Source: Physcomitrium patens | Lineage: Eukaryota > Streptophyta > Bryopsida > Funariales > Funariaceae | Assembly (NCBI RefSeq): GCF_000002425.4 | Contig: NC_037266.1 | Coordinates: 3,791,350-3,855,349, forward strand | Length of the DNA: 64,000 nt | Direction of reading: 5' to 3' | In this document: positions 12,301 through 24,570 of the stretch, piece by piece | How the letters are laid out: the number at the start of each line of letters is the position of its first letter | How positions within the stretch are numbered: position 1 is the stretch's first letter | The notes under the pieces: generated by a model | Database searches by the model: none | What the model saw: the letters and a program-made list of their open reading frames with translations, nothing else | Told to the model about the DNA's origin: nothing | Made by a program: the position numbers and the translations under genes

Positions 12301-13795
12301 CTAAGTTTATACCTACTTCATTGTTTTATCAAGTAGCAAAACCATCGATAAAGTTAACATGCATCACTTCATCTATGTTAGATATAGGATGATGTGCCAA
12401 CCACTCAGTGAATTCTCCATTATCCTCCCAATCATATAGTCCTAAACTCATATAACTTAATAGAATAATTTGAACCATACTAAAGTGAGCCAATTCATTT
12501 CCTCTTAAATTTACAAACATCACTTTTTTTTTAAACTCTTTCTTAGGTTGTAGAATTTGATCTTTTTCTTTTAAAGAATTAGGTGAGGTTTTTTTCAACA
12601 ACAATCTTTGGAATTGAATGAAGATTTTTGTGAGGATTTTTAGTAGACGATAAATGATATGGAACTTTTTACCACCTCAATCAATTTTGGCACTTTTTGT
12701 CCTTAACCATGGTTTATTTAGTAGCAATGGACATGAATTTTTGCTAAGATGCATGTAAAACACATGAAAAGTGAAAGAATATTCCTTATCGCTTATTATC
12801 ACCCTACAGCCACTAATCTGGCCTAAAGAAGTGTCTTGGCTTTGATTAACAATATTAATTATATAGAAAGAAGGATTATTTATGCTAAGGCCTAACTTCT
12901 TTATTGTTTATTGGAGCATTATATTTAATTCATTATGTCCATCTACAATTGTATAGGAAATGATCTTATCAACTATTGAGACCTCTATTTCAATTGTTTT
13001 GACTTTTTGTGCCTCTTGAATTGTTCTTACATGGACTTGGATTTTTTTAAAAATCTTTGGCATCTTTTAATAAGCATATTTATTTTAAAAATTCTTTTTA
13101 TTTTTAGAGATATCTCCAATAATTGAATAATAGTTATATCTGCCTTGATTTTTTTCAAATCTTCTCACAAATCATAAGACTTCTTATGATTATTTTTTTT
13201 GAAGATATTGAAATATTATATTTTAGTTTTAGAATCTTAAAACCTTTTCACTCTTCCATAGAAGGGATTTCTTCTATAAGGATTTTCTCCTTTACTATCT
13301 TAATTTTTAGAATAGTAGTAAGTTCTAAATTATAAAGCACTTATTCCAATTTCCTCACATTATCCATTACCTTTTATGTGTGGCTTTGTTTAAATCAAAG
13401 AAGTGAGAAGAATCTTATGAACTATCATCTGTAAGAAGAATTTTTACAAACTGAGTTACTATAAGCTCAAATTGCCAAATATATTTGGTGATTTCTTCTC
13501 CTTTTCCTTATCTCAAAGAAAAAAGAGGTGTGAGGACATTACTTTGTCCTACTTTTGGTCTAAATTTTTTTAAGAGTGCCTTCATGAGCATATGTCAGTT
13601 CTTAAAGATTTAGGAGAGAAGATGTGGTTTTTATACTATTCATAAGCTCCTTCATTGAAAGTGCTTGAAAACCATACAAGGTAATAACCTTGATTGATTA
13701 TTAAACATGTCATGAAAAGTTCCATGAACCTCTCCACATGTGTCGATGGGTCATCATCTCTAGTCCTTTTAAATATAAAGAGGTTGTGAGGCATA
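12300..13795 (-). pseudogene. Decayed Ty3 element C: gag and protease remnants
   Basis: Read on the minus strand, about 13.78-13.55 kb gives DDPSTHVERFMELFMTC followed by a YEWYKNH-like segment with the Trp codon broken. This is the hallmark of plant Athila/Tat-type Gag. Farther left (about 13.0-12.65 kb) is a retroviral-type protease: a D-G active-site segment (SYTIVDGHNELN), then KKLGLSI, and PLLLNKPWLRT followed by KIDWG. A still-open stretch at 12604-12329 (91 codons) lies in the protease-RT linker. Many stops and frameshifts interrupt it. Element A begins at 13796, so A probably inserted into C. This lineage is distinct from the chromoviruses in the window and closer to the nested element at 32918-42727. 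Confidence 0.7.
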
Positions 13796-14330
13796 TGTCA
13801 AAAATATGACCTGAAAAATGATGCATAAAGCAATAAAATCTGTATCAAAGAAAAAGTGACAAAATAGAAATAAATAAATATTTATATTAAAAAGAAATTA
13901 GAATGGCTTATTGCCAAAAGATAAAAAAACTTGAAACTCTTGAAACTAGAGTAGAAGCAAGAAAGGAGTTGACAAGAAAGAAGAAGGCTTCACTCTTATC
14001 TTTATATATACTATCTAATTAGGGGCTACATGGCAATGTTCTATAGGATCTCTAATATGTATTAACTTTGTAAGTTACATGACTTGACTTACAAGGCAAG
14101 TTTTTCTATATGTTTGCTACATATTTAATTTGTTCTTCAAGCTACCAATATGTGTGGTACATGGTTAACTTGTTGACCAATTTTTTAACCTAAAAGTCAA
14201 CAATAGACACCTATAAAGTCAAAGAAATATCTATGAAGCTTCTAAAAAGTTTCTTTAGAAGATATTATAGAATTCTCTCACTTTTACCTACTTCTATCTA
14301 TTTCTATCTATTTATATAGGTAATTATTGA
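13796..14330 (-). repeat. 3' LTR of element A (right edge approximate)
   Basis: Starts with TGTCA and aligns with 24781-25150 through the shared stretch around the TATA-like sequence at about 14003 and the ACTTACAAGGCAAG-like motif near 14090. The outer boundary is uncertain because the two LTRs have diverged. Confidence 0.55.
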
Positions 14331-14989
14331 CTTATATGTGTATGTCTATGACATTACCTTCTCTTCTAAAGACGAGTTCTATGAAGAGCGGTCATCATAT
14401 GTTAAAAAAATTTATGATGTGAAAAATTATATTTGCTACATATTTAGATCTTTGTTCTTTTTGAAGATGGTTGATAGGGCCTCTCAATCATCAATAATGT
14501 CCTATATCAAGATAAGAATACCATCCTATTATTTGGTTATTATTAAAACCTTCATAACTTTCTTCAAATAAAATATTTGGAACATCTTCAAAAGTTGTTC
14601 TTACTTTTAATAAAATTACCAAACATTGAGAGTCTCTTCTAAGGTTGTAATATCAAACGCGTTGTATCTTGCCATCTATTTGAGGAAAAATATGTTATTC
14701 TTGAGAATCTTCATCTTGATTGTATCATCTTGAAGGTTGTCACAATTACAATGTCTCATCCCACAAGTCAGCAAACAAAGGCTTTTCAGTCAAATCTGCT
14801 GGTTGTTGATTTTTCATCTCTTCAGCGTTACAAATAAAAAGAAGCTACAAAAAAAGATTGAAAGTAGAATGTTATCTTACTTAGATATTGTTTCTTTTAT
14901 ATGGAAGGTCTTCATCTTGATTTTGATGGATGTTATTAATGATAAGCATCACTTTTTTTTCTGACTTTTATATGCATTCACTAATATTA

Positions 14990-17081
14990 TATCCACACTA
15001 ATAAAAAAGATATTTCAACTTATTTTGGTGCCACCTTGAGTCTAAGACTTCTTCCACTTCAAATTCTTTATTATTGTCCACTTCTATAGGAAGAGATGGT
15101 ACTTGTCTTCTTTTTGCTATATCCACTATTTTATATGGTTTAAGAAGTGACATGTAGAATATTGGATGGATTTTCATTGACTCCAATAGATATAAATGAT
15201 ATGCAACTGGATTGATTTGTGCAAAAATAGAAAATGGTCCAAGCCTACAATAGTCCAACTTGTCAGAAGGATGAGTAGTCTTAATATTACGACAAAGTAA
15301 TCATACCTTATCACCCATATGGAATGGTGGTTATTCCTTTCAATAAATATTTGTATTAATCTTTTATTGTTCTTAAGCTTCTTTTAACTGCACCTTCCTT
15401 GTTGCATTTAGCTTTGATAAATAATTTGCTAAATCTTTTGCGACAAGATTATCAACTTTTGAAAAGTCAAAAGTATCAAGTCGTCGATGATAACCATAAG
15501 AAAGGTATTTATTTTGTAGAAGAATGTACCATATTATTATAAGCAAACTTTGCTAATGACAAAAGAGCTATCCAATCATCTTATTAATAGTTGATGGTAA
15601 ATCTTAAATACTATTCTAAAACTTAATTAATACACTCTATTTGTCCATGATTTTGAAGATGGAATGCCAAAGATAGTTTTATATCCACTTTTAGAATCTT
15701 AAAAAGTGTCTGCCAAAATCTTGATATAAATTAAGTTCTCCTATCTAATATAATATCCTTGGGTAATCCATGATAGCAATAGATGTTGTAAAAAAAGAGT
15801 TTAATTATTTCTTGACATGTGATAGATTTTGTACATAGTATAAAATACACCATCTTGATAAAATAATCTACTATTATGAATATAGAGTCATAAGAACCTA
15901 AGATTGGAAGATCCGTGATGAAATCCATAGAAAGAAAAGACCATGGTTGTTTTGGAATGGATAATGGTTGGAAAAGTCCATAAGATTGGTGATGAAGAGT
16001 TTTTGATCTTGAACAAATGTCGCATGACTGAACAAAGTCTTTCACACCTTTCTAAATTTGTGGCCACCAAAAATCTTTAGATATAAGTTCGAAAGTCTTG
16101 TTGTATCCAAAATGTCTTGCTGCTAGAAGAACACGTAATTGTGCTTCTCCTTTTAGAATATATAATCAACTTTTGAAATAGAATAGGTTTTTTTTGAATC
16201 CAAACTTAGAAATATCTTGGAACTTAAAAGAAGGATTCTTGATATTATAAACAAGAGGATCAAAAGACATACTTGATTGGATTTATTTCATAAGAGTTGA
16301 ATCAATAGTCAATGTTGATTTCATTACTCAAAGACAAAAATGCTCTGGTTTCAAGAGAATCATTCTTTATTGTTTAAACGATGCATCTCCTTCTTTTGGT
16401 ATAAGATAAGAATGTCTAAAAAGGATGTCTAATAAATCTTATTATTTTTCAGATTGATACGTGATCTTGAAATCAAATCTTGATAAAAACATGCTCCAAT
16501 GGGCTTGATGATGATTCAAAATACATACTGACACGAAGTACTAGAGATTCTTATGGTCAATATAAATGGTGATTGGATTAGAAGCATCTTCTAAATGATG
16601 ACGCCATTCTTGAAATGAATCTATGATTGCAAAAAGTTCTTTGTAGTGGATTTTATAGTTAATCTAAACTATTAAAAATTTTATGGAATGAAAAGCTACT
16701 AGATGAAGTTTATCATCTATTTCCATTTGTAATAATATGGCATCCAAAGAAAATTTTGATGTGTTTGTTTCCATAAAAAATACCTTTAAAAAATTGATGC
16801 AATACAAAATTGATGCAGAAATAAAGGCTAACTTTAAAGCTTCAAAAGATGCTTCAACTTCTTTATTCAACTCGAGTTTATCTTTGCAAGTCAAATATGT
16901 AAGTAGAGCTACATTTCAAGAGAAGTCTTTGATAAAGATCTGATAATAGTTGGCAAAGATAAAAAAATATTAGATATTTCTTATCATTTTTGAAATCCTC
17001 CAATCTATAATAGTTTGAACTTTCTTAGGATCTATCATAAGTATATCATTTGAAATTATGTATTCTAAGAAATTGATTTGA
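14990..17081 (-). pseudogene. Element A pol: RNase H, integrase, chromodomain (broken)
   Basis: Minus-strand remnants in pol order. RNase H lies at 16894-16664 (ASFEALKLAF, VAFHSIKF). The integrase zinc region and core lie at 16045-15731 (CDICSRSKT, SMDFITDLP, YHGLPKDIILDRRT, so the first two catalytic Asp are visible). The integrase C-terminus with start of a chromodomain is at 15258-14998 (YCRLGPF, FEVEEVLDSRWHQNKL). Stops and frameshifts separate the pieces. The left flank of copy 1 at 17081 falls within RT, just after the thumb-proximal EKCLF-type region. Confidence 0.8.
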
Positions 17082-17576
17082 TGTCACGGATACAAAATAC
17101 AGACTTGAAATCTAACAAGAAGTTCAAGAAGAAGTGGCAGAACTAGATTAAACAGATGAATACAAGAACAACACCAGAAACGTGAGCTAGAACTCCAAGA
17201 GATGTGTTGTCGAGATTGAAGAACTCTTCAGCCTCGATCCCTATATATACTCCTACTTAGGAAGCTTCTCGAGCTACTTCTATTAATTAGGAAGCTTCTA
17301 GAAGGTTCCAGAGGCTTCCTTTCTAGAAGGTTCTAGAAACTTCTCGAGCTACTTCTATTAACTAGAAAGCTTCTAGAAAGTTCCAGGGGATTCCTTTCTG
17401 AAAGCTTCTAGAAACTTCTCTTCTAGAAGGTTCCAGAGACTTCACTTCTAGAAGCTTCTAGAAACTTCTCTCTAAAAGGTTCTAGAGGCTTCTCTTCTAG
17501 AAGGTTCTAGAGGCTTGTTTTCTAGAAGGTTCTAGAAACTTCTCTCTAGAAAGTTCTAAGGAATATGTCCCTAACA
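17082..17576 (-). repeat. 3' LTR of copy 1 (495 bp)
   Basis: In element orientation it starts TGTTAGGGACATA and ends CCGTGACA. It matches 22877-23272 with an internal expansion in the TTCTAGAA-rich U3 part. Confidence 0.9.
17240..17555 (-). promoter_or_regulatory. Heat-shock-element-like array plus TATA box, copy 1 3' LTR
   Basis: About 290 bp (17267-17555) of repeated TTC and GAA triplets alternating at 5-bp spacing, e.g. TTCTAGAAGGTTCTAGAA. This is the arrangement that trimeric heat-shock factors bind. On the minus strand it precedes a TATATATA box at about 17249-17242, at normal promoter distance. Heat regulation is an inference. Confidence 0.65.
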
Positions 17577-17590
17577 TCACTCCCTCCTTT
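17577..17590 (-). other. Polypurine tract of copy 1
   Basis: On the minus strand a purine-rich run (AAAGGAGGGAGTGA) lies directly against the 3' LTR, where plus-strand priming is expected. Copy 2 has an equivalent at 45936-45949. Confidence 0.75.
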
Positions 17591-17623
17591 AGCTTCGAGG
17601 TCTCTGAGAAGCAATGTTGTTGA

Positions 17624-17978
17624 TCAGTACCAACGCAAGAAAATGAAGATTTGTCGCATAACTTCTGCTATGAACTCCAACTGTTGTTCACGAGGCAAGT
17701 GGTTCATCGACCCTTGAAGCCAATGGTAGTGGTCCCACGCCTTTGACTTCTGACCAAGCATGAACTTCCGTGTCCTCATTGTGAAATTGTCCTGCAAACA
17801 CGCCTTCTGGTTGACCATCGTAAGTAGGCTCGATCTCAAATACGATCACCAGTGATCGGTTACTCGGTATCTTCCGTCGTCGTCATGGTACATGTAGTTC
17901 TTCATCTTGGGGTCGCCTTCGTGAGCTACTCGGTTGCGATACTCTGACTGGCATAGTATCTATTTCTTGGCTATCCAT
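17624..17978 (-). pseudogene. Post-pol ORF of copy 1 (one stop, one frameshift)
   Basis: A small reading frame between pol and the 3' LTR, starting with an ATG at 17978 (MDSQEIDTMP) and ending with TGA at 17624. It contains a TGA where copy 2 has CGA, in an Arg-rich cluster (RRRKIPSN). It also has a one-base insertion late in the frame, after the HNEDTEVHAW motif. The counterpart in copy 2 (45546-45899) is frame-continuous apart from two stops and shares most residues. I do not recognise the product. The basic stretch in the first half suggests nucleic-acid binding or nuclear import, but that is a guess. Confidence 0.6.
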
Positions 17979-18094
17979 ATCAAAAGACCAAACTACGATC
18001 TATCTTGGAGAAAATAACTACATCAACTATGAATTTTGCTGGTGCTCTTCCCTTTTCTTATATTGTTGGGAGAACAAGCTTCAGAAAGAAGCTA

Positions 18095-21000
18095 TCATCG
18101 AATTGATTTAGATTTATCGGGATGTCGTTGATAAAACTCCTGTACCTTTTGTAGCGCATCCGCAAGTTTTTCAGCTGGCTCCCACGTTCGCTCATTAATG
18201 TCATAGCCGCACCAATGAACAAGATATTCTAACTTTTCCCACCTTCGTCGTGAATCCAATACCTTTTCAACCTCGTATTCTTTGTGGTTCTCGATTTCAA
18301 TACTAGGTGGCGGACATTGCACTCTTCCAGGAAAAGATGACTCTCGATAAGGTTCCAACAGAGAAACATGAAAGACTGGATGTAACTTCATAGAAGCCGG
18401 TAACTCCAGCCGGTATGCCACTGGATTAATTTGCTTCTGGATGATAAATGGTCCCAATCTTCGATAGTCCAATTTATCACATGGTCGCTTGGTCTTGATA
18501 TTTCGTCGAAGAAGCCAGGCTTTGTCTCCAACTTTGAAAGTAGGTGCTGAATTCCAAAATCTATCTGCAGACGTCTTATAGGATTCTTGAGCGGATTGTA
18601 ATTGAAGCTTCAACGTAGTTTGAAGCTCTGATAGTTGCTTCGCAAATCCTTCAGCTGCTGGATTGTTATTTATTGACGGACTCAATAAATCAAGCTTCGG
18701 ATGATACCCATAGTTGGAAAAGAATGGTGTTTGTTGAGTCGACGCATGGAGGGTGTTGTTATATGTAAACTCAGCTAGCGGTAGATATGTTGTCCAATCA
18801 TCTTGCTGATAGTTGATGCTGCATCGTAAGTACTGCTCCAAGACTTGGTTCACCCGTTCCGTTTGGCCATCAGTTTGAGGATGAAAAGCTGAAGAAAGCT
18901 TGATATCTACCTTCAATATATCAAAGAGAGATCTCCAAAACTTTGACACGAACTGGGTACCTCGATCTGATATGATATCATCTGGTAGTCCATGATATCG
19001 ATACACATTATCGAGAAAGAGTCTTGCTGTGACTTCACTGGACGATGTCTTTTTACAAGGAACAAAGTGTGCCATCTTTATAAGCCGATCTACCACGACA
19101 AAGATGCTGTCAAATGAGTTTGATGATGGCAAGTCCGTGATGAAGTCCATAGAAATTGAAGACCATGGTCGACGTGAAATTGGCAATGGCTGTAAAAGTC
19201 CATAAGGGCGATGCCGAGGATTCTTAGATCTTGAACAGATGTCACAAGAGAAGACAAAATCTTTCACATCCTTCCACATTTGGGGCCACCAAAAATCTCG
19301 GGAAATAAGCTCCAAGGTCTTGTTGAATCCAAAATGTCCCGCAGCTGGAAAATCATGGCGAGATTGAAGAACTCGAAGTCGTGCTAGTCCTTTTGGAATG
19401 TACAATCGCTCTTCAAAGTATAAAAGATCTCCCTCCACCTTGAACTTGTCGTCATTGGTACGTTGCTTGATATCAATGGCTACTGAATCTTTAATGGTCA
19501 TAGCACGTACCTGGTTTAGGAAGTCAGCATCAAATGATACAATAGTAGCACAAAGTTGAAATCTCTCTGGCTTCAATAACGTTGTACATTATTGATCAAA
19601 CGCTGCTTCTTCAGCCTTTGGTGCAAGATACGATCTCCTTGATAAAGCATCAGATAGTCCTTGCTGCCTTCCAGGTCGATAAGTGATAACAAAATCGAAT
19701 CCAGATAGCGACATATTCCACCGAGCTTGACACCGATTTAAAACTCGAGCCGTCATGAAATACTCCAAATTCTTGTGATCCGTATATACGGTTACTGGAT
19801 ATGCAGCTCCTTCAAGAAAGTGACGCCATTCTTCGAAAGAATCCACTATAGCAAGAAGTTCCTTATCGTGGATCTCATAATTGATTTCAGCAGCAGAGAA
19901 CTTCCGAGAATAGAATGCAACTGGATGGAGCTTCTTATCTTCACTCATTTGTGAAAGCACAGCTCCCAAAGCAAAATCTGAAGCATCAATTTCTAAATAG
20001 AAGGCCTTTGTAAAGTCTAGATGTACCAAAATTGGAGCTGTAGTAAATGCTGTCTTCAAATCTTGAAACGCCTTCTCCGCCAAAGGTCCCCATTTCAACT
20101 TATCTTTGCATGTTAATCGAGTGAGAGGAGCAGCAACTTGAGAATAATTCTTGATGAAGATCCGATAGAAGTTAGCAAAACCAAGAAAGCATTGTACGTC
20201 TCTAACCGTCTTTGGAACCTCCTAAGACATGATTGCTTCTACTTTCTTGGGGTCCATCTTCAAACCTTCTGTAGTCGCAATGAACCCCAAAAATTCCATC
20301 TCCGTCTGGTGAAATAAACACTTTTCTAATTTGGCATATAGTCCTCGCTTGCGTAGTTTTTCCAAGACCAAACGAACATGCTCCTCATGCTCTTCCTCGT
20401 TTTTAGAGAATATTAGAATATCGTCCAAGTAGATGACAACAAAATCGTCGAGGTGTTCTCGAAAGATGTCATTCATCATATGTTGGAAAACCGCTGGAGC
20501 ATTGGTAAGACCAAAAGGCATGACATTATATTCGAAATGACCATACCTTGTACGGAATGCTGTCTTCCACTCATCTCCTTCCTTGATTTGTACGAGATTA
20601 TAAGCTCTCCTTAAATCATTTTTTGTAAAGATCTTCGCACGTCCAAGTTGTTCTAAGAGACTAGAAATCAAGGGTAATGGGTAACGATTTTTCTTTGTTA
20701 CCTTGTTGAGGCCTCGATAGTCCACACACATCCGTAATGATCCATCTTTCTTCTTCACAAATAAGATGGGTGCTCCAGCTGATGATTTTGAATGACGAAT
20801 GAAGTTCTTGGCTAGATTCTCGTCGATGTACTTTCGTAACTCTGCCAACTCCGTTTGCGATAGATTGTAGATTGGGCCAAAAGGTGGTTGTGCTCCTTCT
20901 TACAAGTCTATGGCACAATCATATGGTCGGTGTTCCGGTAGTATGTCGGCGTTCTTCTTTTGAAACACGTCTTCAAAATCTTTATATTGCTCCGGTATAC

Positions 21001-21565
21001 TTGCTGTTGAGATCTTCTCCTCGGTAGTTGGAGCCGCATAAATGACAAATGGAGTGCCTTCCTTAGATGATCTTATAAACGCTCTTGCTCTAATGAATAA
21101 AGATTTTTTTTTTCAAGATTTTTTACTAGGTTTTTTCTTGGGTGGTTTTGTAGGAAAAGTCATCTTCCGCAACCTCCAATCTATCAATGGATTATGTTTT
21201 TCCAACCAAGAAAGACCAAGAATAATAGGATTTGATGGGATTCTAATAATATTAAAAATAATATGACTACTATGGTCTTTAAACGTTACTTCTATAGGTT
21301 TTGATTCATGGATGATGCTACCAGACAATAAAGGTCGCCCATCTATGACCTCAACATGAACAGGTTTTGATTTTTGTACTAAAGGGATCTTATGACGCTT
21401 TGCAAATTCTTCGTCTAAAAAACAAGAAGATGCTCCTGAGTCTAGTAGTGCTAAGGTTCTCAGTTTTTGAGGGCCGATAAACAGAGGGATTGTAAAACAA
21501 AGTGCAGGTTGGGCAGAAAGAAAGGAACCTGATTGTTGTTGGGATATTTCATTGTCCAGCCGCAC
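18095..21565 (-). pseudogene. Copy 1 pol: protease, RT, RNase H, integrase, chromodomain
   Basis: A broken chromovirus Pol on the minus strand. Protease comes first (ALLDSGASSCFLDEEF, 21565-21113). After a frameshift near a T-run at 21.1 kb come RT ([24 protein letters not shown] at about 20.43 kb) and RNase H (EIDASDFALGAVLS, YTDHKNLEYF). Integrase (19576-18095) follows, with a His-Cys zinc region (AGHFGFNK, CDICSRSK) and the core Asp, Asp, Glu in SMDFITDLP, SDRGTQF and GQTERVNQ. It ends in a chromodomain (EYEVEKVLDSRR, YLVHWCGY, TWEPAEKL), which defines chromoviruses and is thought to steer integration to heterochromatin. In-frame stops include TAG at 20222 (TGG in copy 2) and TAA near 19590 (CAA in copy 2). 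Confidence 0.9.
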
Positions 21566-21570
21566 GGTTC

Positions 21571-22596
21571 CTACTGTGGCTGGGCATCCTTGTTTTCCTG
21601 AACAAATACTCCCCTAGTCTTGATTATGCCTCGATTTTGCTTTTTGGGACGGTTTCCGACTTTGTGGCCTTCTCCACCGCAATACAAGCATAAATTTTCC
21701 TCCATAAGTCGCTTTTTTTCTTCTATAGTAAGAGATTTGATACGTACCGCATCAATTTGCATGTCTTCCACCTCTGAATGCGAATTCACACTGCTTGTCG
21801 ACATAGTTGGAGCATGGCAAATTGTATGTTGTCTTGAGCGTTGGTCTTAGCGACGTTGGAATAGGCGATTATCGCACTTCACAGCTTGACTAATGGCTTC
21901 ATTGAGCGTTCATGGATCAGGAAGAGTTAACAGCAAATCCTTCACATCATCTCTTAAATCCCAATAGAATTGACTCATCAACACTTCTTCATCCCAATTG
22001 ATGTCGTATACTAATTGTCTGAAATTCGAAGCATAGACTGATGTAGAACGCATCCCTTGTCGTAGCGACCGGATCTTTGTTGTAGCCCATCGAACCTTAT
22101 CGTGTTCACCAAATGCTTCCACAAATGCTTCCAAAAAGGTTTCGAAGTTGTTTAATATGGATGATCGTTTCTCAAACAAAGGAGCAAACCATGATAGAGC
22201 TTATCCCGTAAGTAAGGTTCCAACAAGCCCAACACGTGACTCCTCCGTTTGATATTGTTCGGGCTGTAAAATCGTTATCAACCTGATTTGATTGACGAAT
22301 CCTCGAAACTTGGAACGTGTTCCATCAAACTTATCTGGAAGGCTAACTCGAGGCTCCTTATGTTGTAGAACTAGTGGTCCTTGTCGAACCTGAGGTAAAG
22401 TTGTTTCTCCAAGTGCCGAAATTTGAGGCTGGTGTAGTTTAGATTGTGCTATCCCAGATACTCCATCATTATGAAGCCTTGCCACCACTCCTTCAATCTC
22501 TGCAATTCTTTGTGATAACGTAGCGAGGGCATTGATAATAGCATCTAACTTAGACTCTGAACTTTCTGTCATACTAATGTCTTGACCTCCGGCCAT
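21571..22596 (-). pseudogene. Copy 1 gag (interrupted)
   Basis: The capsid-nucleocapsid polyprotein frame, starting MAGGQDISMTESSESKLDAI. It contains the retrotransposon Gag core (DKFDGTRSKFRGF, VRWATTKIRSLRQGM, SQFYWDLRDDV) and a CCHC zinc knuckle at about 21690-21649, whose last Cys is replaced by Arg (CLYCGGEGHKVGNR). Several stops break it, at about 22201 and 21908 among others. Pol begins in the -1 frame immediately after its stop, as in copy 2. The frame aligns end to end with copy 2 gag. Confidence 0.85.
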
Positions 22597-22623
22597 TCTA
22601 AAAGAAGGACAAAAATGACCCTA

Positions 22624-22830
22624 TAAGAGGCAATATTGGTTTATAGGAGGGTAATCCACAACCTATAAAACGCCTTAAGAATTTCAAGAAGAGGGGTAAT
22701 CCACTCTCTCCAAGAAGAATAAGACTCCAATATTGTAACAGAAAAAGTATCAGCTTAGAGGAGGATAATCCGCAACCTCTAAAAAATGCTAGTATACCTT
22801 CAAGTAGAGGGGTAATCCACACTCTACTAA
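22624..22830 (-). repeat. Duplicated leader module, copy 1
   Basis: The untranslated leader between primer site and gag carries two head-to-tail versions of a module of roughly 110 bp. Each has two GGATTACC/GGATAATCC-type motifs flanked by short complementary arms. The same layout occurs in copy 2 (30880-31090). Confidence 0.6.
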
Positions 22831-22837
22831 GAAAGAA

Positions 22838-22852
22838 CTAGCTCTGATATCT
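22838..22852 (-). other. Putative primer-binding site (initiator tRNA-Met type), copy 1
   Basis: On the minus strand ATATCAGAGCTAG matches most of the usual plant initiator-Met primer site (TGGTATCAGAGC). It lies about 24 nt downstream of the LTR end instead of next to it. Confidence 0.5.
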
Positions 22853-22876
22853 CAAGTTAGTGCAGTCTCGACAAAC

Positions 22877-23272
22877 TGTCATGGACACAAAATACAGACT
22901 TGAAATCTAACAAGAAGTTCAAGAAGAAGTGGCAGAACTAGATTAAACAGATGAATACAAGAACAATACCAGAAAGGTGAGCTAAAACTCCAAGAGATGT
23001 GTTGTCCAGACTGAAGAACTCTTCAGCCTCGATCCCTATATATACTCCTACTTAGGAAGCTTCTCGAGCTACTTCTATTAACTAAGAAGCTTCTAGAAGG
23101 TTCCAAAGGCTTCTTTTCTAGAAGGTTCTAGAAACTTCTTGAGCTACTTCTATTAATTAGGAAGCTTCTAGAAAGTTCTAGGAGATTCCTTTCTAGAAGG
23201 TTCCAGAGGCTTGTTTTCTAGAAGGTTCTAGAAACTTCTCTCTAGAAAGTTCTAAGGAATATGTCCCTAACA
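22877..23272 (-). repeat. 5' LTR of copy 1 (396 bp)
   Basis: Same ends as the 3' LTR (TGTTAGGGACATA...TGACA). It carries the shorter version of the TTC/GAA array. Confidence 0.9.
23037..23258 (-). promoter_or_regulatory. Heat-shock-element-like array plus TATA box, copy 1 5' LTR
   Basis: Alternating TTC and GAA triplets at 5-bp spacing over about 23055-23258 lie upstream (minus strand) of a TATATATA box at about 23045-23037. This LTR would drive transcription of copy 1. Confidence 0.65.
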
Positions 23273-24570
23273 CTTCTACATGTATAGATTTATTTTTCTT
23301 AAGAAAAGATATTTCTTATTTTTTAATTAAGGCTTTGTCCATATAATAAGCTGAAGCTTTGGAATCTAACAAGGGAAAAAATTTATAATTTTTTGGTTCT
23401 AAATAAACTTCTATTGTAAAACAAGGTAAGGGATTTGAGAAAAGAATAGGACTTCTATTAGATATTAAATAAGATTTCAACCACAATCTCTATTATAGCT
23501 AGAAAATTTTATTTTTTAATAGACCATCTTTTTTGGCAATTATATTCTTTATTTTGTCCTTATATTGCTTCTTTGGACAATATTAAGTAATATATTTAGG
23601 TTCTTTATAATATAAGTATAATCTTTCTTCATTACATTGAGTCTTTTCTTATTCAATAAGTAATTTAAAATATATCATGTCAATTTGCATGGGTATTGGC
23701 CTTAATGAATAAGCTTTTATAAACTTAAATTTTTTTACAATAACTTAACTTATACTTCTTTAATGAAACCATTATTCTTGATATCTTTTAAACAATCAAT
23801 TGATGTATGTAATGGCTTGAATAATAAATTACTCCAATAAATCTACTCTTACCATTCTCAACAATAAAACTTTATTATTATCTTTCAATTTATATCAAAA
23901 TTTATTGATAAGAGCTTTGTTATTCCAATCTATGTTGTAAGCAAGATTTTAGAATTTTGCACCTAAATGTGATTCTTATTGTAAAGATAGGATTTTGATC
24001 TCTTCTATCTTTTATCAATCACTTTCTTCAAATGTGATTATTAAGTCTTCTAAAAATGAATTAAAACTATAAAAGAATTATAAATCCTTTTTTATCAAAA
24101 GTGCACCTATAAATCCAAAATAAAGCACTCTTAGATAGAAGTGCATTTATAAATCCAACTTGAATAAATCCATCAATATATTAAGAAAGATGCAAGCTTA
24201 GAAAGAGCTTCACTTGTCGTAGAAATCCTCAAAACTTTTATTCCATACCATCAAACTTCTTTGGCATACTTATCCTTACATCTTTTTATATTTATAGAAT
24301 TAAAAATTCTAAGATTTCATTATCTACTTAATCTACTTGCTTCTATTAATTGCCCAATTTTTTGGTAGAGAATTTGAACCTCATTATTGATTTCTTCTAT
24401 AAGCATAGAAATAGTACTTCTATGATTTACATTAAAAATACGTGAGATTATGATCCTAAGAGTATTAAAAAGCTTGTGAAGATCGACAATAGTTGCAAAT
24501 TTATTTTCACTTCTACTATAAATAACATCCATAATTTTTTCTTCTATAAAAAACTCAAATAAACTCACAA
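23273..24570 (-). pseudogene. Element A protease and gag remnants
   Basis: The right flank of copy 1 aligns on the minus strand with copy 1 protease (positions near 21.35-21.5 kb of copy 1) and then with gag. A still-open stretch at 24568-24320 (82 codons) matches the Gag N-terminus in layout: a run comparable to SKLDAIINALATLSQRIAEI, here ATIVDLHKLFNTL. All other parts are broken. The leader to its right (24570-24740) keeps traces of the GGATAAT-type motif pairs seen in copies 1 and 2. Confidence 0.65.

Larger units (their letters stand above)
17082..23272 (-). mobile_element. Chromovirus copy 1 (Ty3/gypsy, inserted in A)
   Basis: A nearly complete chromovirus of 6191 bp, bounded by TG...CA LTRs (5' LTR 22877-23272, 3' LTR 17082-17576). 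The order is 5' LTR, primer-binding site, leader, gag, pol and post-pol ORF, then a polypurine tract (17577-17590) and the 3' LTR. The LTRs differ by about 4% over their common part, and the 3' LTR is about 99 bp longer. The flanking 5-mers (TTTGA left, CTTCT right) do not match. Both flanks belong to element A but are not contiguous in it, so the insertion involved a deletion or was rearranged later. It is interrupted by several stops and a frameshift and is unlikely to be autonomous. Confidence 0.9.
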
